Shown in pieces: positions 8,859-18,755 of a DNA stretch of 64,000 nucleotides. The first letter of the stretch is position 1. Each line of letters begins with the position of its first letter. Source of the stretch: an uncultured Eudoraea sp. (GTDB lineage Bacteria; Bacteroidota; Bacteroidia; Flavobacteriales; Flavobacteriaceae). Both the position numbers and the translations under genes were made by a program. The notes under the pieces were generated by a model. It ran no database searches and was not told the DNA's origin. It worked only from the letters and a program-made list of their open reading frames with translations. The stretch lies in assembly GCF_947258925.1 (NCBI RefSeq), contig NZ_CAMYKG010000010.1, forward strand, positions 1 to 64,000. Direction: 5' to 3'.

Positions 8859-9956
8859 TTATTCAATTATCAAATCCTCAATATCATTATAATGTACTTT
8901 TTGAGTAATAGTACCATTCTTAAGAGTTAGAATACCGGGATTGGATCTGACGATGGTTTTTAAAGTAGTCTCATCTGTAAAATAAAATTCAAATCCCAAT
9001 TGGTATTCCTGTATTATTCTATTCGTCCATTCACTATTAGAAGCCGACATTCCAATAACCTTATAACCCTGGTTAACGGCTCTATCGGCTATTGCTTTTA
9101 CTTTTTCAAAAGCTACATATTCACTTTTGGAAAGGTCATAAGTAACCACCATTAGTAATTTAGCCTCCTGCATCAATAGTGGGGTAAAATCCTCCCCCTC
9201 CTGTTCAATAGTAAAGTCGTGAATAGGAGGTTCGTAACCCTTCTGAATTTCTTTGGTTTCCACGTCAATGAATTCCCCGTCAACATCAGGGTACTCTCCA
9301 TTGGTGACGACTACTAATTCTTTCCCATTGTTCTTAAATTTCCAGGAATATTCATAAATGGGTTTCGGTGCATCTTCAGGAAATCGCATCCCATCTTCTA
9401 TATTTGCCCCGACTTTATAAGCCCTGAAGTCGAATACCGGTAAATGATTTAGCACATGGTTTCCAAATAGAATACAAATGACTACAGCTACCAAAGCAAT
9501 AATTTGCTGCACTTTCTGACTAAAGAGAGGCTTTATATATTGACTGCCAAAATATAAAATCAGGATGAGTACCAGCAGGATTATGTCTTTGGTAAATGAT
9601 TCCCAGGGCGTTAATTTAATAGCGTCTCCAAAACATCCACAATCCGTTACTTTATTAAAATAAGCCGAATAAAAGGTAAGAAAAGTAAAAAACAGGATCA
9701 TGATTAACAGGCTCCATATTGTAAAACTCTTACGATACCCTATTAAGAGGAAAACACCTAAAACTACTTCAAAAATGACTACAAAGATTGAAATAGCAAG
9801 GGCATATGGCATTAAAAATGGCAAATCGAGAACTCCCTGACTAAAATATTCCTCCAGTTTGAATGAAAAGCCTACCGGATCATTAAGTTTTATAAAACCG
9901 CTGATTATAAATAGCACTCCAACAAATACTCGCGAAAAGCCTACCAAATGTTTCAT
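8859..9956 (-). CDS. DoxX/MauE-like membrane protein with C-terminal thioredoxin-like domain (BT_3928 family)
   Basis: The N-terminal half (about residues 1-170) has four or five membrane helices and the TDCGCFGD motif common to DoxX/MauE-like proteins of Bacteroidota, which suggests a redox role. A further helix near 160-180 leads to a soluble C-terminal half resembling a thioredoxin fold (LLMVVTYDLSKSE, GYKVIGMSAS, NPGILTLKNGTI), but without a CxxC active site, so disulfide chemistry by that half is doubtful. I chose ATG 9956 (MKHLVGFSRVFVG), typical for the family; a start at 9989 would overlap the upstream gene by 17 bases. The exact function is unknown. Confidence 0.8.
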   Translation of the reverse strand: MKHLVGFSRVFVGVLFIISGFIKLNDPVGFSFKLEEYFSQGVLDLPFLMPYALAISIFVVIFEVVLGVFLLIGYRKSFTIWSLLIMILFFTFLTFYSAYFNKVTDCGCFGDAIKLTPWESFTKDIILLVLILILYFGSQYIKPLFSQKVQQIIALVAVVICILFGNHVLNHLPVFDFRAYKVGANIEDGMRFPEDAPKPIYEYSWKFKNNGKELVVVTNGEYPDVDGEFIDVETKEIQKGYEPPIHDFTIEQEGEDFTPLLMQEAKLLMVVTYDLSKSEYVAFEKVKAIADRAVNQGYKVIGMSASNSEWTNRIIQEYQLGFEFYFTDETTLKTIVRSNPGILTLKNGTITQKVHYNDIEDLIIE

Positions 9957-9972
9957 ACTATTAAAAGAATTT

Positions 9973-10518
9973 TTATTGTGTGGAATCATTCATATGAATC
10001 ATGGCAAAAATTGAATAGTTTATTATATCCTGATAATTTGCCTCAATGCCTTCACTAACCAAAGTTTTGCCTTTATTATCTTCAATTTGCTTAACCCTCA
10101 ATAATTTTTGAATAATCAGATCTGTCAACGAACTTATTCTCATGTCTCTCCATGCTTCCCCGTAATCATGATTCTTCTTCTCCATGAGTAATTTAGTAAT
10201 CTCAACTTGTTTATTGTATAAATCGAGGGCTTCTGCAGGAGCAAGATCTGGTTCCTGAGCAACACCTTTCTCTAGTTGAATGAGGGCCATAATGGCATAG
10301 TTTATAATACCAATAAATTCTGACTTTTCACCTTCATCTACTTTGCGAACCTCGTTTTCCTGCAGACTTCTGATGCGTTGGGCCTTAATATAAATTTGAT
10401 CCGTTAAAGAAGGTAGTCTTAAAATTCGCCAGGCACTTCCGTAATCTTTCATTTTCTTTGAAAACAGGTCCCGACAAGTAGTTATGATGCCATCGTATTG
10501 TTCCGAGGTTTGCTGCAT
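9973..10518 (-). CDS. DUF1599 domain protein with internal duplication
   Basis: The 181-residue protein matches the DUF1599 family (nucleotide-modification-associated domain) found widely in Bacteroidota. It contains two related halves: residues 20-82 with DYGSAWR, SLTDQIYIKAQRI and IINYAIMALI, and residues 112-176 with DYGEAWR, SLTDLIIQKLLRV and IINYSIFAMI. Both copies keep the Asp-Tyr-Gly and Trp-Arg residues. Biochemical role is not established to my knowledge. It precedes the DoxX-like gene on the same strand, and is divergent from folP across a 111-base gap. Confidence 0.85.
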   Translation of the reverse strand: MQQTSEQYDGIITTCRDLFSKKMKDYGSAWRILRLPSLTDQIYIKAQRIRSLQENEVRKVDEGEKSEFIGIINYAIMALIQLEKGVAQEPDLAPAEALDLYNKQVEITKLLMEKKNHDYGEAWRDMRISSLTDLIIQKLLRVKQIEDNKGKTLVSEGIEANYQDIINYSIFAMIHMNDSTQ

Positions 10519-10629
10519 GTAAATTGTTCTAATTTGCGTAAATTTCGCTCAAAATAATGGAAACATCAAAGTTCGGATAATCTTGGTCTTCAAAATAATT
10601 TGCGCTCCAAAATAGATTAAAAATATCCA

Positions 10630-11463
10630 ATGACAATAAATTGTAAAGGCAGGTTAATTGATTTAAAAAAGCCCAAAGTTATGGGCATATTAAATGTTAC
10701 GCCAGATTCTTTTTACGATGGGGGAAAATACAGGGATGAAGCCGCTATTCTTAAACAAACTGAGAAAATGCTTGATGAGGGAGCCACATTTATAGACCTC
10801 GGAGCCTACAGTTCCAGGCCAGGCGCAGCTCATATTTCCGAAGAAGAAGAATTAAGCAGGATTCTGCCCATTGTGGAGCTGCTATTGAAGACTTTTCCTG
10901 ATATTTATCTGTCCATAGACACCTTTCGCAGTAAAGTAGCACAGCGCTGTCTTGAGATGGGTGCTTCCCTGATCAATGATATCTCCGCGGGGAATTTGGA
11001 TAAAAACATGCTGCAGACCATTTCTGAGCATAAGGTGCCTTATATTATGATGCACATGAAAGGAACACCACAAAACATGACAAAACAGGCTAATTATAGC
11101 AATATCATAGAAGATGTCATTTATTTTTTGTCTGAAAAAGTAGCTCTTGCCAATTCCCTGGGAATTAATGACATCATTCTTGATCCCGGATTTGGGTTTG
11201 CGAAGACCCCGGCTCAGAGTTTTTTCCTGTTACAGCACTTAAACCTTTTTAAGACTTTCCGGTTGCCAATCCTTGTAGGTTTGAGCCGAAAGTCCATGAT
11301 CTATAAGACTTTGGGTATACAGCCTGATGAGGCGTTGAACGGTACCACTGCATTAAACACCTTTGCATTGACCAAAGGCGCCAATATTTTAAGGGTCCAT
11401 GACGTTAAAGAAGCAGTGGAATGCATAGAATTAATGCAGGCAGTAGAGCAAATTGAAGATTAA
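10630..11463 (+). CDS. folP: Dihydropteroate synthase
   Basis: FolP joins p-aminobenzoate to the pterin diphosphate in folate synthesis. The 277-residue TIM-barrel protein has MGILNVTPDSF (18-28), the pterin/sulfonamide loop GAYSSRPG (58-65; the more usual form is STRPG, so Thr is replaced by Ser), IDT (96-98), ND (116-117), MHMKGTP (141-147), DPGFGF (185-190), SRKS (219-222) and RVHDV (255-259). It is followed 45 bases later by dacA, an arrangement conserved in many Bacteroidota. Confidence 0.96.
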   Translation: MTINCKGRLIDLKKPKVMGILNVTPDSFYDGGKYRDEAAILKQTEKMLDEGATFIDLGAYSSRPGAAHISEEEELSRILPIVELLLKTFPDIYLSIDTFRSKVAQRCLEMGASLINDISAGNLDKNMLQTISEHKVPYIMMHMKGTPQNMTKQANYSNIIEDVIYFLSEKVALANSLGINDIILDPGFGFAKTPAQSFFLLQHLNLFKTFRLPILVGLSRKSMIYKTLGIQPDEALNGTTALNTFALTKGANILRVHDVKEAVECIELMQAVEQIED

Positions 11464-11508
11464 TTTTTTGTTTACCTATTTTTTCTAATTTTACAAAAAC
11501 TACAAGGA

Positions 11509-12294
11509 TTGGACTTTTTTAACTTTCTGGATTTAAAGATCACGGACATTATAGACATCCTCCTTGTGGCTATACTGCTCTATTATATCTACAAACTGGT
11601 ACGAGGTACTGTTGCTATCAATATTTTTATTGGAATCGTAATAGTATGGGGGTTTTGGAAATTAACCCAGTTATTGGATATGAAAATGATTAGCAGTATT
11701 GTTGGTGGTTTCATGTCTGTTGGGTTAATTGCTTTAATTGTTGTTTTCCAGCAGGAAATACGGAAATTTCTTCTTATGGTCGGGTCTACCAATTTGTCCA
11801 ATAAACGGAACTTTGTAAAGCGATTTAAATTCTTAAGGCAGGATAGTAATTCTTCAACACTGGATATCGATGCTATTCTAAAAGCATGTGACAGAATGAG
11901 CAGAAGCAGAACAGGTGCCATTTTAGTTATAAAAAGAAGTAATTCACTGGATTTTGTAAAATCATCCGGGGATCAGATGAATGTAGAAGTTAACCAACCT
12001 ATTATAGAAAGTATTTTTTATAAAAATAGTCCTTTACATGACGGGGCGGCCATTATTGAAAATAATATCATAACAGCTACCCGGGTTATTCTTCCCTTAT
12101 CCAATGAACGTAATATTCCTCTGCGCTTTGGCTTAAGGCACAGGGCCGCTGTGGGGATTACAGAGCGAACAGATGCTATTGCACTCGTTGTTAGTGAAGA
12201 AACAGGATCTATTTCTTATATCAATAATGGCGCATTTGTTTCCTATAAAGATTTAACCGAACTGGCGAACCTTATCAAGGTAGATATCATTTAG
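11509..12294 (+). CDS. dacA: Diadenylate cyclase (c-di-AMP synthase, CdaA type)
   Basis: The enzyme makes c-di-AMP from two ATP at the inner membrane. Residues 12-31, 37-53 and 59-80 are membrane helices, followed by a DAC domain with the catalytic DGA (168-170) and RHR (200-202) motifs. Length of 261 residues is normal. The start appears to be TTG at 11509, since the N-terminal MDFFNFLDLKITDI-type sequence is typical and no ATG occurs earlier in frame. No cdaR-like gene is next to it. It lies downstream of folP and 2 bases before a broken DUF3667 gene. Confidence 0.95.
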   Translation: MDFFNFLDLKITDIIDILLVAILLYYIYKLVRGTVAINIFIGIVIVWGFWKLTQLLDMKMISSIVGGFMSVGLIALIVVFQQEIRKFLLMVGSTNLSNKRNFVKRFKFLRQDSNSSTLDIDAILKACDRMSRSRTGAILVIKRSNSLDFVKSSGDQMNVEVNQPIIESIFYKNSPLHDGAAIIENNIITATRVILPLSNERNIPLRFGLRHRAAVGITERTDAIALVVSEETGSISYINNGAFVSYKDLTELANLIKVDII

Positions 12295-12296
12295 GT

Positions 12297-13079
12297 ATGG
12301 AATGCAAAAACTGCGGTACAACCCTAAACGAAGATGTTAACTATTGTTCCAATTGTGGGGCCAGAATAATTCGCAAGAGGCTTACCTTTAAAAACCTGTC
12401 GCATGACCTTATTGAGCGTTATTTTGATCTTGACAATACTTTTCTCAGGACCTTTATACATATGTTCACAAAACCAGAACAGGTAATTGAAGGTTATATC
12501 TCTGGCATCCGAAGAAAGTATCTAAATCCGATAAGTTATTAAGGAATTGCATTAACACTATCCGGTCTTACAATTTATTTGATACAGAAAGTTTTTGATG
12601 TAAAGTTCGATCTAGACGTCTATCGTGAAGGCGTAAATCCTGAATTGACTCAAAAGATAATGCCAATTGTGATGGACTTTTCGTCTTTAGTCTTTGTTTT
12701 ATTTATCCCACTCCTGGCAATTGCCGGTTGGTTGACTTTTAACAGAAAACGATATGTCTTTTCAGAATACATAATTGTGTTCCTTTACACATTACCGCAT
12801 TGGAGTATTATTTCTTTTCCAATAAGTCTGAGTGTGATAATATTCACTCCTGATGATTATTTAAAGCTGTCTACTATTATGCTTCCTGCGATGATAGCTT
12901 TCTCAATATATGTAATGCAAAGGATAAATAGGTTTAAGACAGGCAAATTTATTCTTAGAATGTGTCTTTTTCTAGTTTTGGCATTTTTGGGCTATTTGGG
13001 AATAGTTATTGTTTTCTATTCGATACTTTTCGCAACCGGAACAATTAACTTAGAAGACTTTAAACCGGTAGAGCAGTAA
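12297..13079 (+). pseudogene. DUF3667 membrane protein interrupted by an in-frame TAA
   Basis: The first part (12297-12542, 81 residues) has a zinc ribbon (Cys3, Cys6, Cys17, Cys20) and the family segment RRKYLNPISY, then a TAA at 12540-12542. The same frame continues directly as GIALTLSGLTIYLIQ and on to 13079 with four or five membrane helices. Intact DUF3667 proteins read through this point, usually with an aromatic residue there, so a single change from a Tyr codon (TAT/TAC) to TAA would explain the break. No indel is needed. Alternatives are a sequencing error or, less likely, stop readthrough. A second start (TTG 12579) could give a 166-residue membrane fragment. Confidence 0.8.
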
Positions 13080-13085
13080 AAACGG

Positions 13086-14852
13086 TTAAGCTACTTCCTC
13101 AGCCATAAACTGCGCCTCATAGAGGTTATTGTAATAACCGCCTTTTTTGAGTAACTCCTTGTGCGTACCACTCTCCACAATTTTCCCAGCGTCCATGACC
13201 AGAATTTTATCCGCTTTCTTTACGGTGGCAAGTCGGTGCGCAATAATAATGGAAGTCCTGCCAGAAGTGATTTTTTCCGTAGCCTTTTGGATAAGCTGCT
13301 CAGAATAGGTATCTATAGAGGAAGTAGCCTCATCGAGGATTAGGATACTGGGATTGCTCACATAGGCCCTCAGAAAGGCAATGAGCTGTCTCTGACCACT
13401 TGATAACATGGTTCCCCGCTCCTTTACGTTATATAGGTATCCACCGGGCAGACTGCTGATAAACTCATGCACACCTATTTGTTTTGCAGCATCTTCTATA
13501 CTTTCTAAAGAAACATTTTTATCCCTCAGTGATATGTTATTTGCAATGGTATCTGCAAAGAGAAAGACATCCTGAAGCACCACTGCAATGTTTCTGCGAA
13601 GGGAAGATAATTTGTAGTCTGCTATATTAACGCTATCTACCAGGATTTCACCTGAATTAATTTCATAAAAACGATTCAACAGATTTATGATCGTGGATTT
13701 TCCGGCACCTGTTGCCCCAACTATGGCTACTGTCTGACCTACTTTTACATCGAAAGAGATCCCATGCAATACTTCCTCATCTTCCAAATAACCGAAGTGA
13801 ACATTGGAAAATTTAATATTCCCCAGAACATGATCCTTTTCTAAAGTGCCCTTATCTTCTATATGACTGTCGGTATCCAGGATTTTAAAAACCCTGTTTG
13901 CAGCTACCATCCCCATTTGAAGCGTATTAAACTTATCTGCTATTTGTCTTAGTGGTTGAAATAACATGCCTGACAAGAGAATAAAGGCAAAAATTGTCCC
14001 GTATTCGTCTGCTTCAATATTGGTTACGTTCTGAAGTCCTCCGTACCATACTATCAATCCAATGGTAATGGATGAAACGAAATCGGCAATAGGAAAGAAA
14101 AAAGAATTGTACCAGACCGTTTTAAGCCAGGCATTCATATGCTTCTTGTTTATTTCCCTGAACTTGTCACTTTCAATTTTTTCACGCGTAAAGAGCTGAA
14201 CGATCTTCATTCCCGTAATACGCTCCTGCACAAAGGAATTGAGATTAGAAACCTCTGCCCTTACATCTATAAAAGCCTTTTTCATAGCACGCTGAAAGAT
14301 TCGGGTAGCATATAAAATTACAGGAAGGACAGCAAAAACAATAAGCGCCAATTTCCAGTTCAGAACCAGCATTACTCCGGCTACAACAAACATTTTCAGA
14401 AGATCGGAGACAATGACAAAAAATCCCTGGCTAAAAATTTCCCCAATACGCTGTAAATCCGCTACTGCCCGCGTAACCAGTAGTCCAATTGAGGAGTTAT
14501 CGAAATATTTCATTTTAAACCCGATCATTTTCCTGAACAGGTAAATCCGGATATCCCTGATTACAGATTCCCCCAGCCAATTGGCATAATAATTAAAACA
14601 CAACTGGCTTATAACCTGTCCCAATAATACTGAGCCCAAAGCCATGATAAGAAACAATAACTTTTCAGAGTCGCTCTGCTTTATGGCTCCATCAATAATT
14701 TCACCTACTATCAGAGGTGTTAACACTGCAAAACCGGAAATTAGAATAGCAGCCAGGGCTACCCCAAAAAAGGTAAGTCTGTAGGGCCCGGTAAACGCCA
14801 AAACGCGTTTAAATAATCTAAAGTCAAATGCTTTTCCGGTGTCTTTATCCAT
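13086..14852 (-). CDS. ABC exporter half-transporter (MsbA/MDR type)
   Basis: A 588-residue fused permease-ATPase. Six membrane helices lie in residues 20-330; the nucleotide-binding domain has Walker A GATGAGKST (379-387), Q-loop VVLQD (424-428), signature LSSGQRQL (483-490), Walker B ILILDEA (503-509) and the H-loop IIAHR. Such half-transporters act as homodimers or heterodimers to export lipids or hydrophobic drugs; the substrate is not predictable. Its start overlaps the truA stop by 8 bases, so the two genes are probably translationally coupled. It converges with the DUF3667 pseudogene, with a 6-base gap. Confidence 0.93.
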   Translation of the reverse strand: MDKDTGKAFDFRLFKRVLAFTGPYRLTFFGVALAAILISGFAVLTPLIVGEIIDGAIKQSDSEKLLFLIMALGSVLLGQVISQLCFNYYANWLGESVIRDIRIYLFRKMIGFKMKYFDNSSIGLLVTRAVADLQRIGEIFSQGFFVIVSDLLKMFVVAGVMLVLNWKLALIVFAVLPVILYATRIFQRAMKKAFIDVRAEVSNLNSFVQERITGMKIVQLFTREKIESDKFREINKKHMNAWLKTVWYNSFFFPIADFVSSITIGLIVWYGGLQNVTNIEADEYGTIFAFILLSGMLFQPLRQIADKFNTLQMGMVAANRVFKILDTDSHIEDKGTLEKDHVLGNIKFSNVHFGYLEDEEVLHGISFDVKVGQTVAIVGATGAGKSTIINLLNRFYEINSGEILVDSVNIADYKLSSLRRNIAVVLQDVFLFADTIANNISLRDKNVSLESIEDAAKQIGVHEFISSLPGGYLYNVKERGTMLSSGQRQLIAFLRAYVSNPSILILDEATSSIDTYSEQLIQKATEKITSGRTSIIIAHRLATVKKADKILVMDAGKIVESGTHKELLKKGGYYNNLYEAQFMAEEVA

Positions 14853-15597
14853 TAAATTCCAGAATGGTTGAAGGGTATATAACTTTCGTCAAATATAAGC
14901 CTTTTGCCGGGACAGAAGCGCCGGCCGAGCGCCTATCCTTGCTTTTTATAATAGTCTTAACATCTTCAGAAGTGATTTTTCCCATCCCAACATCGAGCAG
15001 GGTTCCGACTATAGCGCGTACCATATTCCTAAGAAACCGGTCTGCCGTAATGCTAAAAACAAGTCGCTCTTCCTCCATATTCCAGGATGCTAAACTAATG
15101 TTGCAGATGAAAGTTCTTACATCGGTGTTGGATTTGGAAAAGCATTCAAAATCTTTATAATCGAGCAATAAAGCCGCTGCTGCGTCCATTGCTTTAATAT
15201 CCAAAGGATATTTAATATAGTGTGCTGTATCCTTATAAAACGGATTCTTTTCCTGTACAATCCAATACTCGTAAGTACGCTCCAAGGCGTCAAAACGGGC
15301 ATGTGCTTCTTCAGGAACCTTAAAGATCCTTTGGATGGCAATATCATCAGGTAAAAAGGAATTTAACCTGTATGAGAGATCTTCCAGGTCGGGGATTTCA
15401 GGGAAATCAAAATGGGCAAACATACTTTTTGCATGTACTCCCGCATCGGTCCTGCCCGCGCCAACAACACTAAGAGGCATTTTTAAGAGTGTACTTAAGG
15501 ATTCTTCTATTATTTGTTGAACAGAAATCGCATTGGGTTGCCTTTGCCAACCGTGATATGACAGCCCGAAGTATGAAAAAGCGATAAAATATCTCAA
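14845..15597 (-). CDS. truA: tRNA pseudouridine(38-40) synthase
   Basis: TruA converts uridines 38-40 in the tRNA anticodon arm to pseudouridine. The 250-residue protein shows the catalytic motif AGRTDAGVHA (47-56) with Asp51, HARFDALERTYEY, and the C-terminal FLRNMVRAIVGTLLDVG segment. Length is normal. Divergent from the phosphoesterase gene at 15751; the 153-base gap must hold both promoters. Overlaps the downstream ABC exporter gene by 8 bases. Confidence 0.96.
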   Translation of the reverse strand: MRYFIAFSYFGLSYHGWQRQPNAISVQQIIEESLSTLLKMPLSVVGAGRTDAGVHAKSMFAHFDFPEIPDLEDLSYRLNSFLPDDIAIQRIFKVPEEAHARFDALERTYEYWIVQEKNPFYKDTAHYIKYPLDIKAMDAAAALLLDYKDFECFSKSNTDVRTFICNISLASWNMEEERLVFSITADRFLRNMVRAIVGTLLDVGMGKITSEDVKTIIKSKDRRSAGASVPAKGLYLTKVIYPSTILEFNG

Positions 15598-15750
15598 TCG
15601 ATTAGTCTATTTTTGTGATAGGCAAAGATAACGAAGTTGGACATTAGAAATGGGTGCTTTGAATTTGTCTAAATCTATACAAACTTTAATGCCTTTATAG
15701 GATAAGTTTATTTAATGGCCAACCACAGATTATATCATTCGCTGAACTAA

Positions 15751-16245
15751 ATGACGCACATTTTACTACTATCAGACACACATGGCTATATAGATGATAC
15801 CATTCTAAAATATGCCAGGCAGGCGGATGAAATCTGGCATGCAGGCGATATTGGTTCCTTTAAGGTAACCGATGCGCTGGCAGCACTAAGACCTGTCCGT
15901 GCGGTTCACGGGAATATTGATGATCACAAAATTCAAAAGGAGTTTCCTTTAAATAACCGTTTTAAATGCGAGAATGTTTCGGTATGGATGACCCATATTG
16001 GCGGCTATCCCAACAGGTACGATAGGAGGATTCGGGATGAAATAAGGCGCAATCCCCCTAAACTTTTTATATCCGGGCATTCACACATTCTAAAGGTGAT
16101 GTGGGATAAGAAGTTAAACTTATTACATATGAATCCGGGTTCTTGCGGAAAGAATGGATTTCATCAGATCAGAACTATGTTACGTTTTGATATTGACGGG
16201 CAAGAAATAAAGAACCTGGAAGTAATAGAGTTAGGAAAGCGCTAG
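15751..16245 (+). CDS. YfcE/MJ0936-type metallophosphoesterase
   Basis: A 164-residue calcineurin-like phosphodiesterase with all metal-binding motifs: SDTHG (8-12), HAGDIG (30-35), HGNID (53-57), a THIGG segment near residue 81 and SGHSH near 108-112. Small proteins of this family cleave phosphodiesters in vitro; the cellular substrate is usually unknown. Stands alone between truA and the DUF4293 gene. Confidence 0.9.
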   Translation: MTHILLLSDTHGYIDDTILKYARQADEIWHAGDIGSFKVTDALAALRPVRAVHGNIDDHKIQKEFPLNNRFKCENVSVWMTHIGGYPNRYDRRIRDEIRRNPPKLFISGHSHILKVMWDKKLNLLHMNPGSCGKNGFHQIRTMLRFDIDGQEIKNLEVIELGKR

Positions 16246-16314
16246 GGATTGAGGTATTGTTGGAGCTCTTGCGCATTGAGCGGAAAGCGACTACCAAAAG
16301 CCCATATTTAAAAC

Positions 16315-16352
16315 GTAAAACCCTGAAGCAGAGATAAACATACTTCAGGGTT
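16315..16352 (-). terminator. Rho-independent terminator of the DUF4293 gene
   Basis: An 8-bp stem pairs 16321-16328 (CCCTGAAG) with 16343-16350, extended by A/T pairs. Read on the minus strand it is followed by TTTTACGTTTT. It lies about 30 bases past the stop of the DUF4293 gene. Confidence 0.7.
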
Positions 16353-16380
16353 ACGCACTAATACTACTAAGATATCAGGT

Positions 16381-16791
16381 TTAACGTAAGCGATCAACAG
16401 ATTTTACAAGATCTTCATCCTTCTTTATAGCCCTGTTGGCCAGGACTAAAAAAACGATAGAAAATACAGGAATCAGCATCCCAATACCCTTCTCAGAGAC
16501 CGAGGTCTCTCCGGATAAGTTTAGCGATCGGTAAACGAAAAATCCTAGTAAAAAAAGATGTAATATTATATTCAACCTGTTAAAAACAAATTGATTTTTT
16601 CGGTTCTTAAATAAAAATATAGAAATAAGGGTTAAGGCAGAGGAAACTAAAAAGGCTATGGCTATCCAGGGAATATCCGAGGCAAAAACCTCATTGCTTT
16701 CAGTTTCTGTCCAAAGGCTTACATAAAATGGTAATCCCCCTGTAATAAGAGTAACCAAAATTAAATAAACAGTTTGTATTCGCTGAATCAT
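16381..16791 (-). CDS. DUF4293 family membrane protein
   Basis: A 136-residue protein with four predicted membrane helices (about 5-27, 41-61, 70-90, 103-123) and a short charged C terminus. The MIQRIQTVYL start is typical of DUF4293 proteins, which in Bacteroidota very often sit divergently next to rho, as here. Function is unknown. Confidence 0.85.
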   Translation of the reverse strand: MIQRIQTVYLILVTLITGGLPFYVSLWTETESNEVFASDIPWIAIAFLVSSALTLISIFLFKNRKNQFVFNRLNIILHLFLLGFFVYRSLNLSGETSVSEKGIGMLIPVFSIVFLVLANRAIKKDEDLVKSVDRLR

Positions 16792-17118
16792 GGTTTATCT
16801 AAAAATAGAAATGCAAAAGTACATGTCTTTTAAAATATAACCATGGAATATAAAGTAAAAAATACTGTCGTAAGGAGATACAATTTGTATAATTTAAGGT
16901 AGTGCCTTTATAAATATGAGCTATTTATAGGATTTAAAGGGTTAAGCAGAACGCAGGAGAATTAAATTAATAAATAATATGCGGTGATTTGTTTAAAATA
17001 ATTCGTAATATTGTGACGTTAGTAGTTCTAACACTTACCTATTGGGATCTCAATCCCATGTAATACCCAAAATATCAACATACTTCAATTTTATATATTA
17101 TAACTTATTCAATACTCA
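16792..17118. other. Non-coding region between DUF4293 gene and rho
   Basis: This 327-base AT-rich gap holds the start regions of the divergent DUF4293 and rho genes. No ORF worth calling and no strong hairpin were seen. On the plus strand a TTG near 16988 followed by TAATATTG is a weak promoter-like match. A long leader could allow Rho to limit its own expression, as known for some rho genes, but nothing in the sequence proves it. Confidence 0.5.
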
Positions 17119-18699
17119 ATGTTTGAGATTTCAGATTTAAAAGCAAAAAAGCTGCCTGAGCTTCAGGATATTGCTAAAAATTTAAACGTCCCTAAATATA
17201 AGACGTTAAAAAAACTGGATTTGGTATATCAAATCCTAGACTTACAAGCCAGTAATCCGCAAGCTGTGAAAAGCACCACAGTAGCCGTAAAGGAAAAAGA
17301 AACGGCCCCGGTTCACAGACCTGATGTTGCAAAGAGCGTCAGGAAAGCTCCCCAAAAGACCCAAACATCTGAGGATAAGGGGGCTAAACCTAAGCCAAAG
17401 CAACATAGTTCCCAGCAAAGCGGTTCTTCGCATCATCCTAAAAAAGAGCATCCAAAAAGCAGTACTCAACACAGTAAGGGTCAGCAAGGAAAAAAACCTC
17501 AGCACCATAAAAATGGGCAAGACAGCAAGAACAGTAACTTTGATAAGGACCTGAAAAATAAATACAAGCAGCCCGAATACGAATTTGACAGTATTATTGA
17601 AAGCGAAGGTGTTCTGGATATCATGCAGGATGGTTATGGTTTTCTCAGATCTTCGGATTATAATTACCTTTCTTCTCCTGATGACATCTATGTTTCCCAG
17701 TCGCAAATAAGGCTATTTGGCCTGAAGACGGGAGATACGGTTTTAGGAAACGTACGTCCGCCAAAAGAAGGAGAAAAATATTTTCCTTTAATTAAGGTGA
17801 ACAAAATTAATGGAATGGATCCTCAGGTAGTGCGGGACAGGGTTTCTTTTGAACACCTGACACCTTTGTTCCCTCAGGAAAAATTTAAGTTGGCCGAACG
17901 TCAAAGTAACCTTTCCACACGAATTATAGATTTGTTTTCACCTATAGGCAAGGGGCAAAGAGGAATGATTGTTTCCCAGCCTAAAACGGGTAAAACAATG
18001 CTTTTAAAAGATATTGCCAATGCTATTGCCGCAAATCACCCGGAAGTTTATCAGATTATTCTGTTAATCGACGAACGGCCTGAAGAAGTTACCGATATGC
18101 AGCGGAATGTGAGTGGTGAAGTTGTTGCCTCTACTTTTGATAAAGAAGCAACAGAGCATGTGCGCGTAGCCAATATTGTACTTCATAAAGCAAAAAGGCT
18201 GGTAGAATGCGGACATGATGTAGTAATCCTTCTGGATTCCATTACCAGGCTTGCACGGGCCTATAATACCGTTCAACCCGCTTCGGGAAAAGTTCTCAGT
18301 GGAGGTGTAGATGCAAATGCACTACATAAGCCCAAACGATTTTTTGGAGCAGCCCGAAATATTGAGAATGGAGGTTCATTGTCTATTATCGCTACGGCCC
18401 TTACGGAAACCGGATCTAAAATGGACGAGGTTATCTTTGAGGAATTTAAAGGAACCGGTAATATGGAATTGCAGCTAGACAGGCGCATAAGTAACCGCAG
18501 GATATTCCCTGCTATAGACCTTATTTCATCTTCGACAAGAAGGGATGACCTTTTATTAGATGAAAATACCATTCAAAGGATGTGGATTATGCGAAAATAC
18601 CTTGCGGATATGAATCCTGTGGAGGCTATGGAATTTATGGAACAGCGCATAAAGCAAACGAAAAATAATGAGGAGTTTTTGATGACTATGAGTCAATAA
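17119..18699 (+). CDS. rho: Transcription termination factor Rho
   Basis: Rho is the hexameric RNA helicase that ends transcription. The 526 residues comprise a Rho N-terminal domain (5-45), a low-complexity His/Gln/Lys/Ser-rich insert (about 50-150), the cold-shock-like RNA-binding domain (about 160-235, GYGFLR 172-177), and the RecA-type ATPase with Walker A QPKTGKT (287-293), [12 protein letters not shown] and [13 protein letters not shown]. The insert makes it about 100 residues longer than the E. coli protein; similar basic inserts are common in Bacteroidota. A strong terminator follows. Confidence 0.97.
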   Translation: MFEISDLKAKKLPELQDIAKNLNVPKYKTLKKLDLVYQILDLQASNPQAVKSTTVAVKEKETAPVHRPDVAKSVRKAPQKTQTSEDKGAKPKPKQHSSQQSGSSHHPKKEHPKSSTQHSKGQQGKKPQHHKNGQDSKNSNFDKDLKNKYKQPEYEFDSIIESEGVLDIMQDGYGFLRSSDYNYLSSPDDIYVSQSQIRLFGLKTGDTVLGNVRPPKEGEKYFPLIKVNKINGMDPQVVRDRVSFEHLTPLFPQEKFKLAERQSNLSTRIIDLFSPIGKGQRGMIVSQPKTGKTMLLKDIANAIAANHPEVYQIILLIDERPEEVTDMQRNVSGEVVASTFDKEATEHVRVANIVLHKAKRLVECGHDVVILLDSITRLARAYNTVQPASGKVLSGGVDANALHKPKRFFGAARNIENGGSLSIIATALTETGSKMDEVIFEEFKGTGNMELQLDRRISNRRIFPAIDLISSSTRRDDLLLDENTIQRMWIMRKYLADMNPVEAMEFMEQRIKQTKNNEEFLMTMSQ

Positions 18700-18720
18700 A
18701 AATCATCCTCGATTAAAGAA

Positions 18721-18755
18721 AATCCCAATGGTAGCAAATCATTGGGATTTTTTTA
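18721..18755 (+). terminator. Rho-independent terminator after rho
   Basis: A perfect 10-bp stem pairs 18721-18730 (AATCCCAATG) with 18740-18749, with a 9-base loop and a run of seven T. It lies 22 bases after the rho stop. Confidence 0.9.

Noticed and set aside
17242-17706. 154-codon minus-strand frame
   Set aside because: Antisense shadow of the low-complexity insert of rho.
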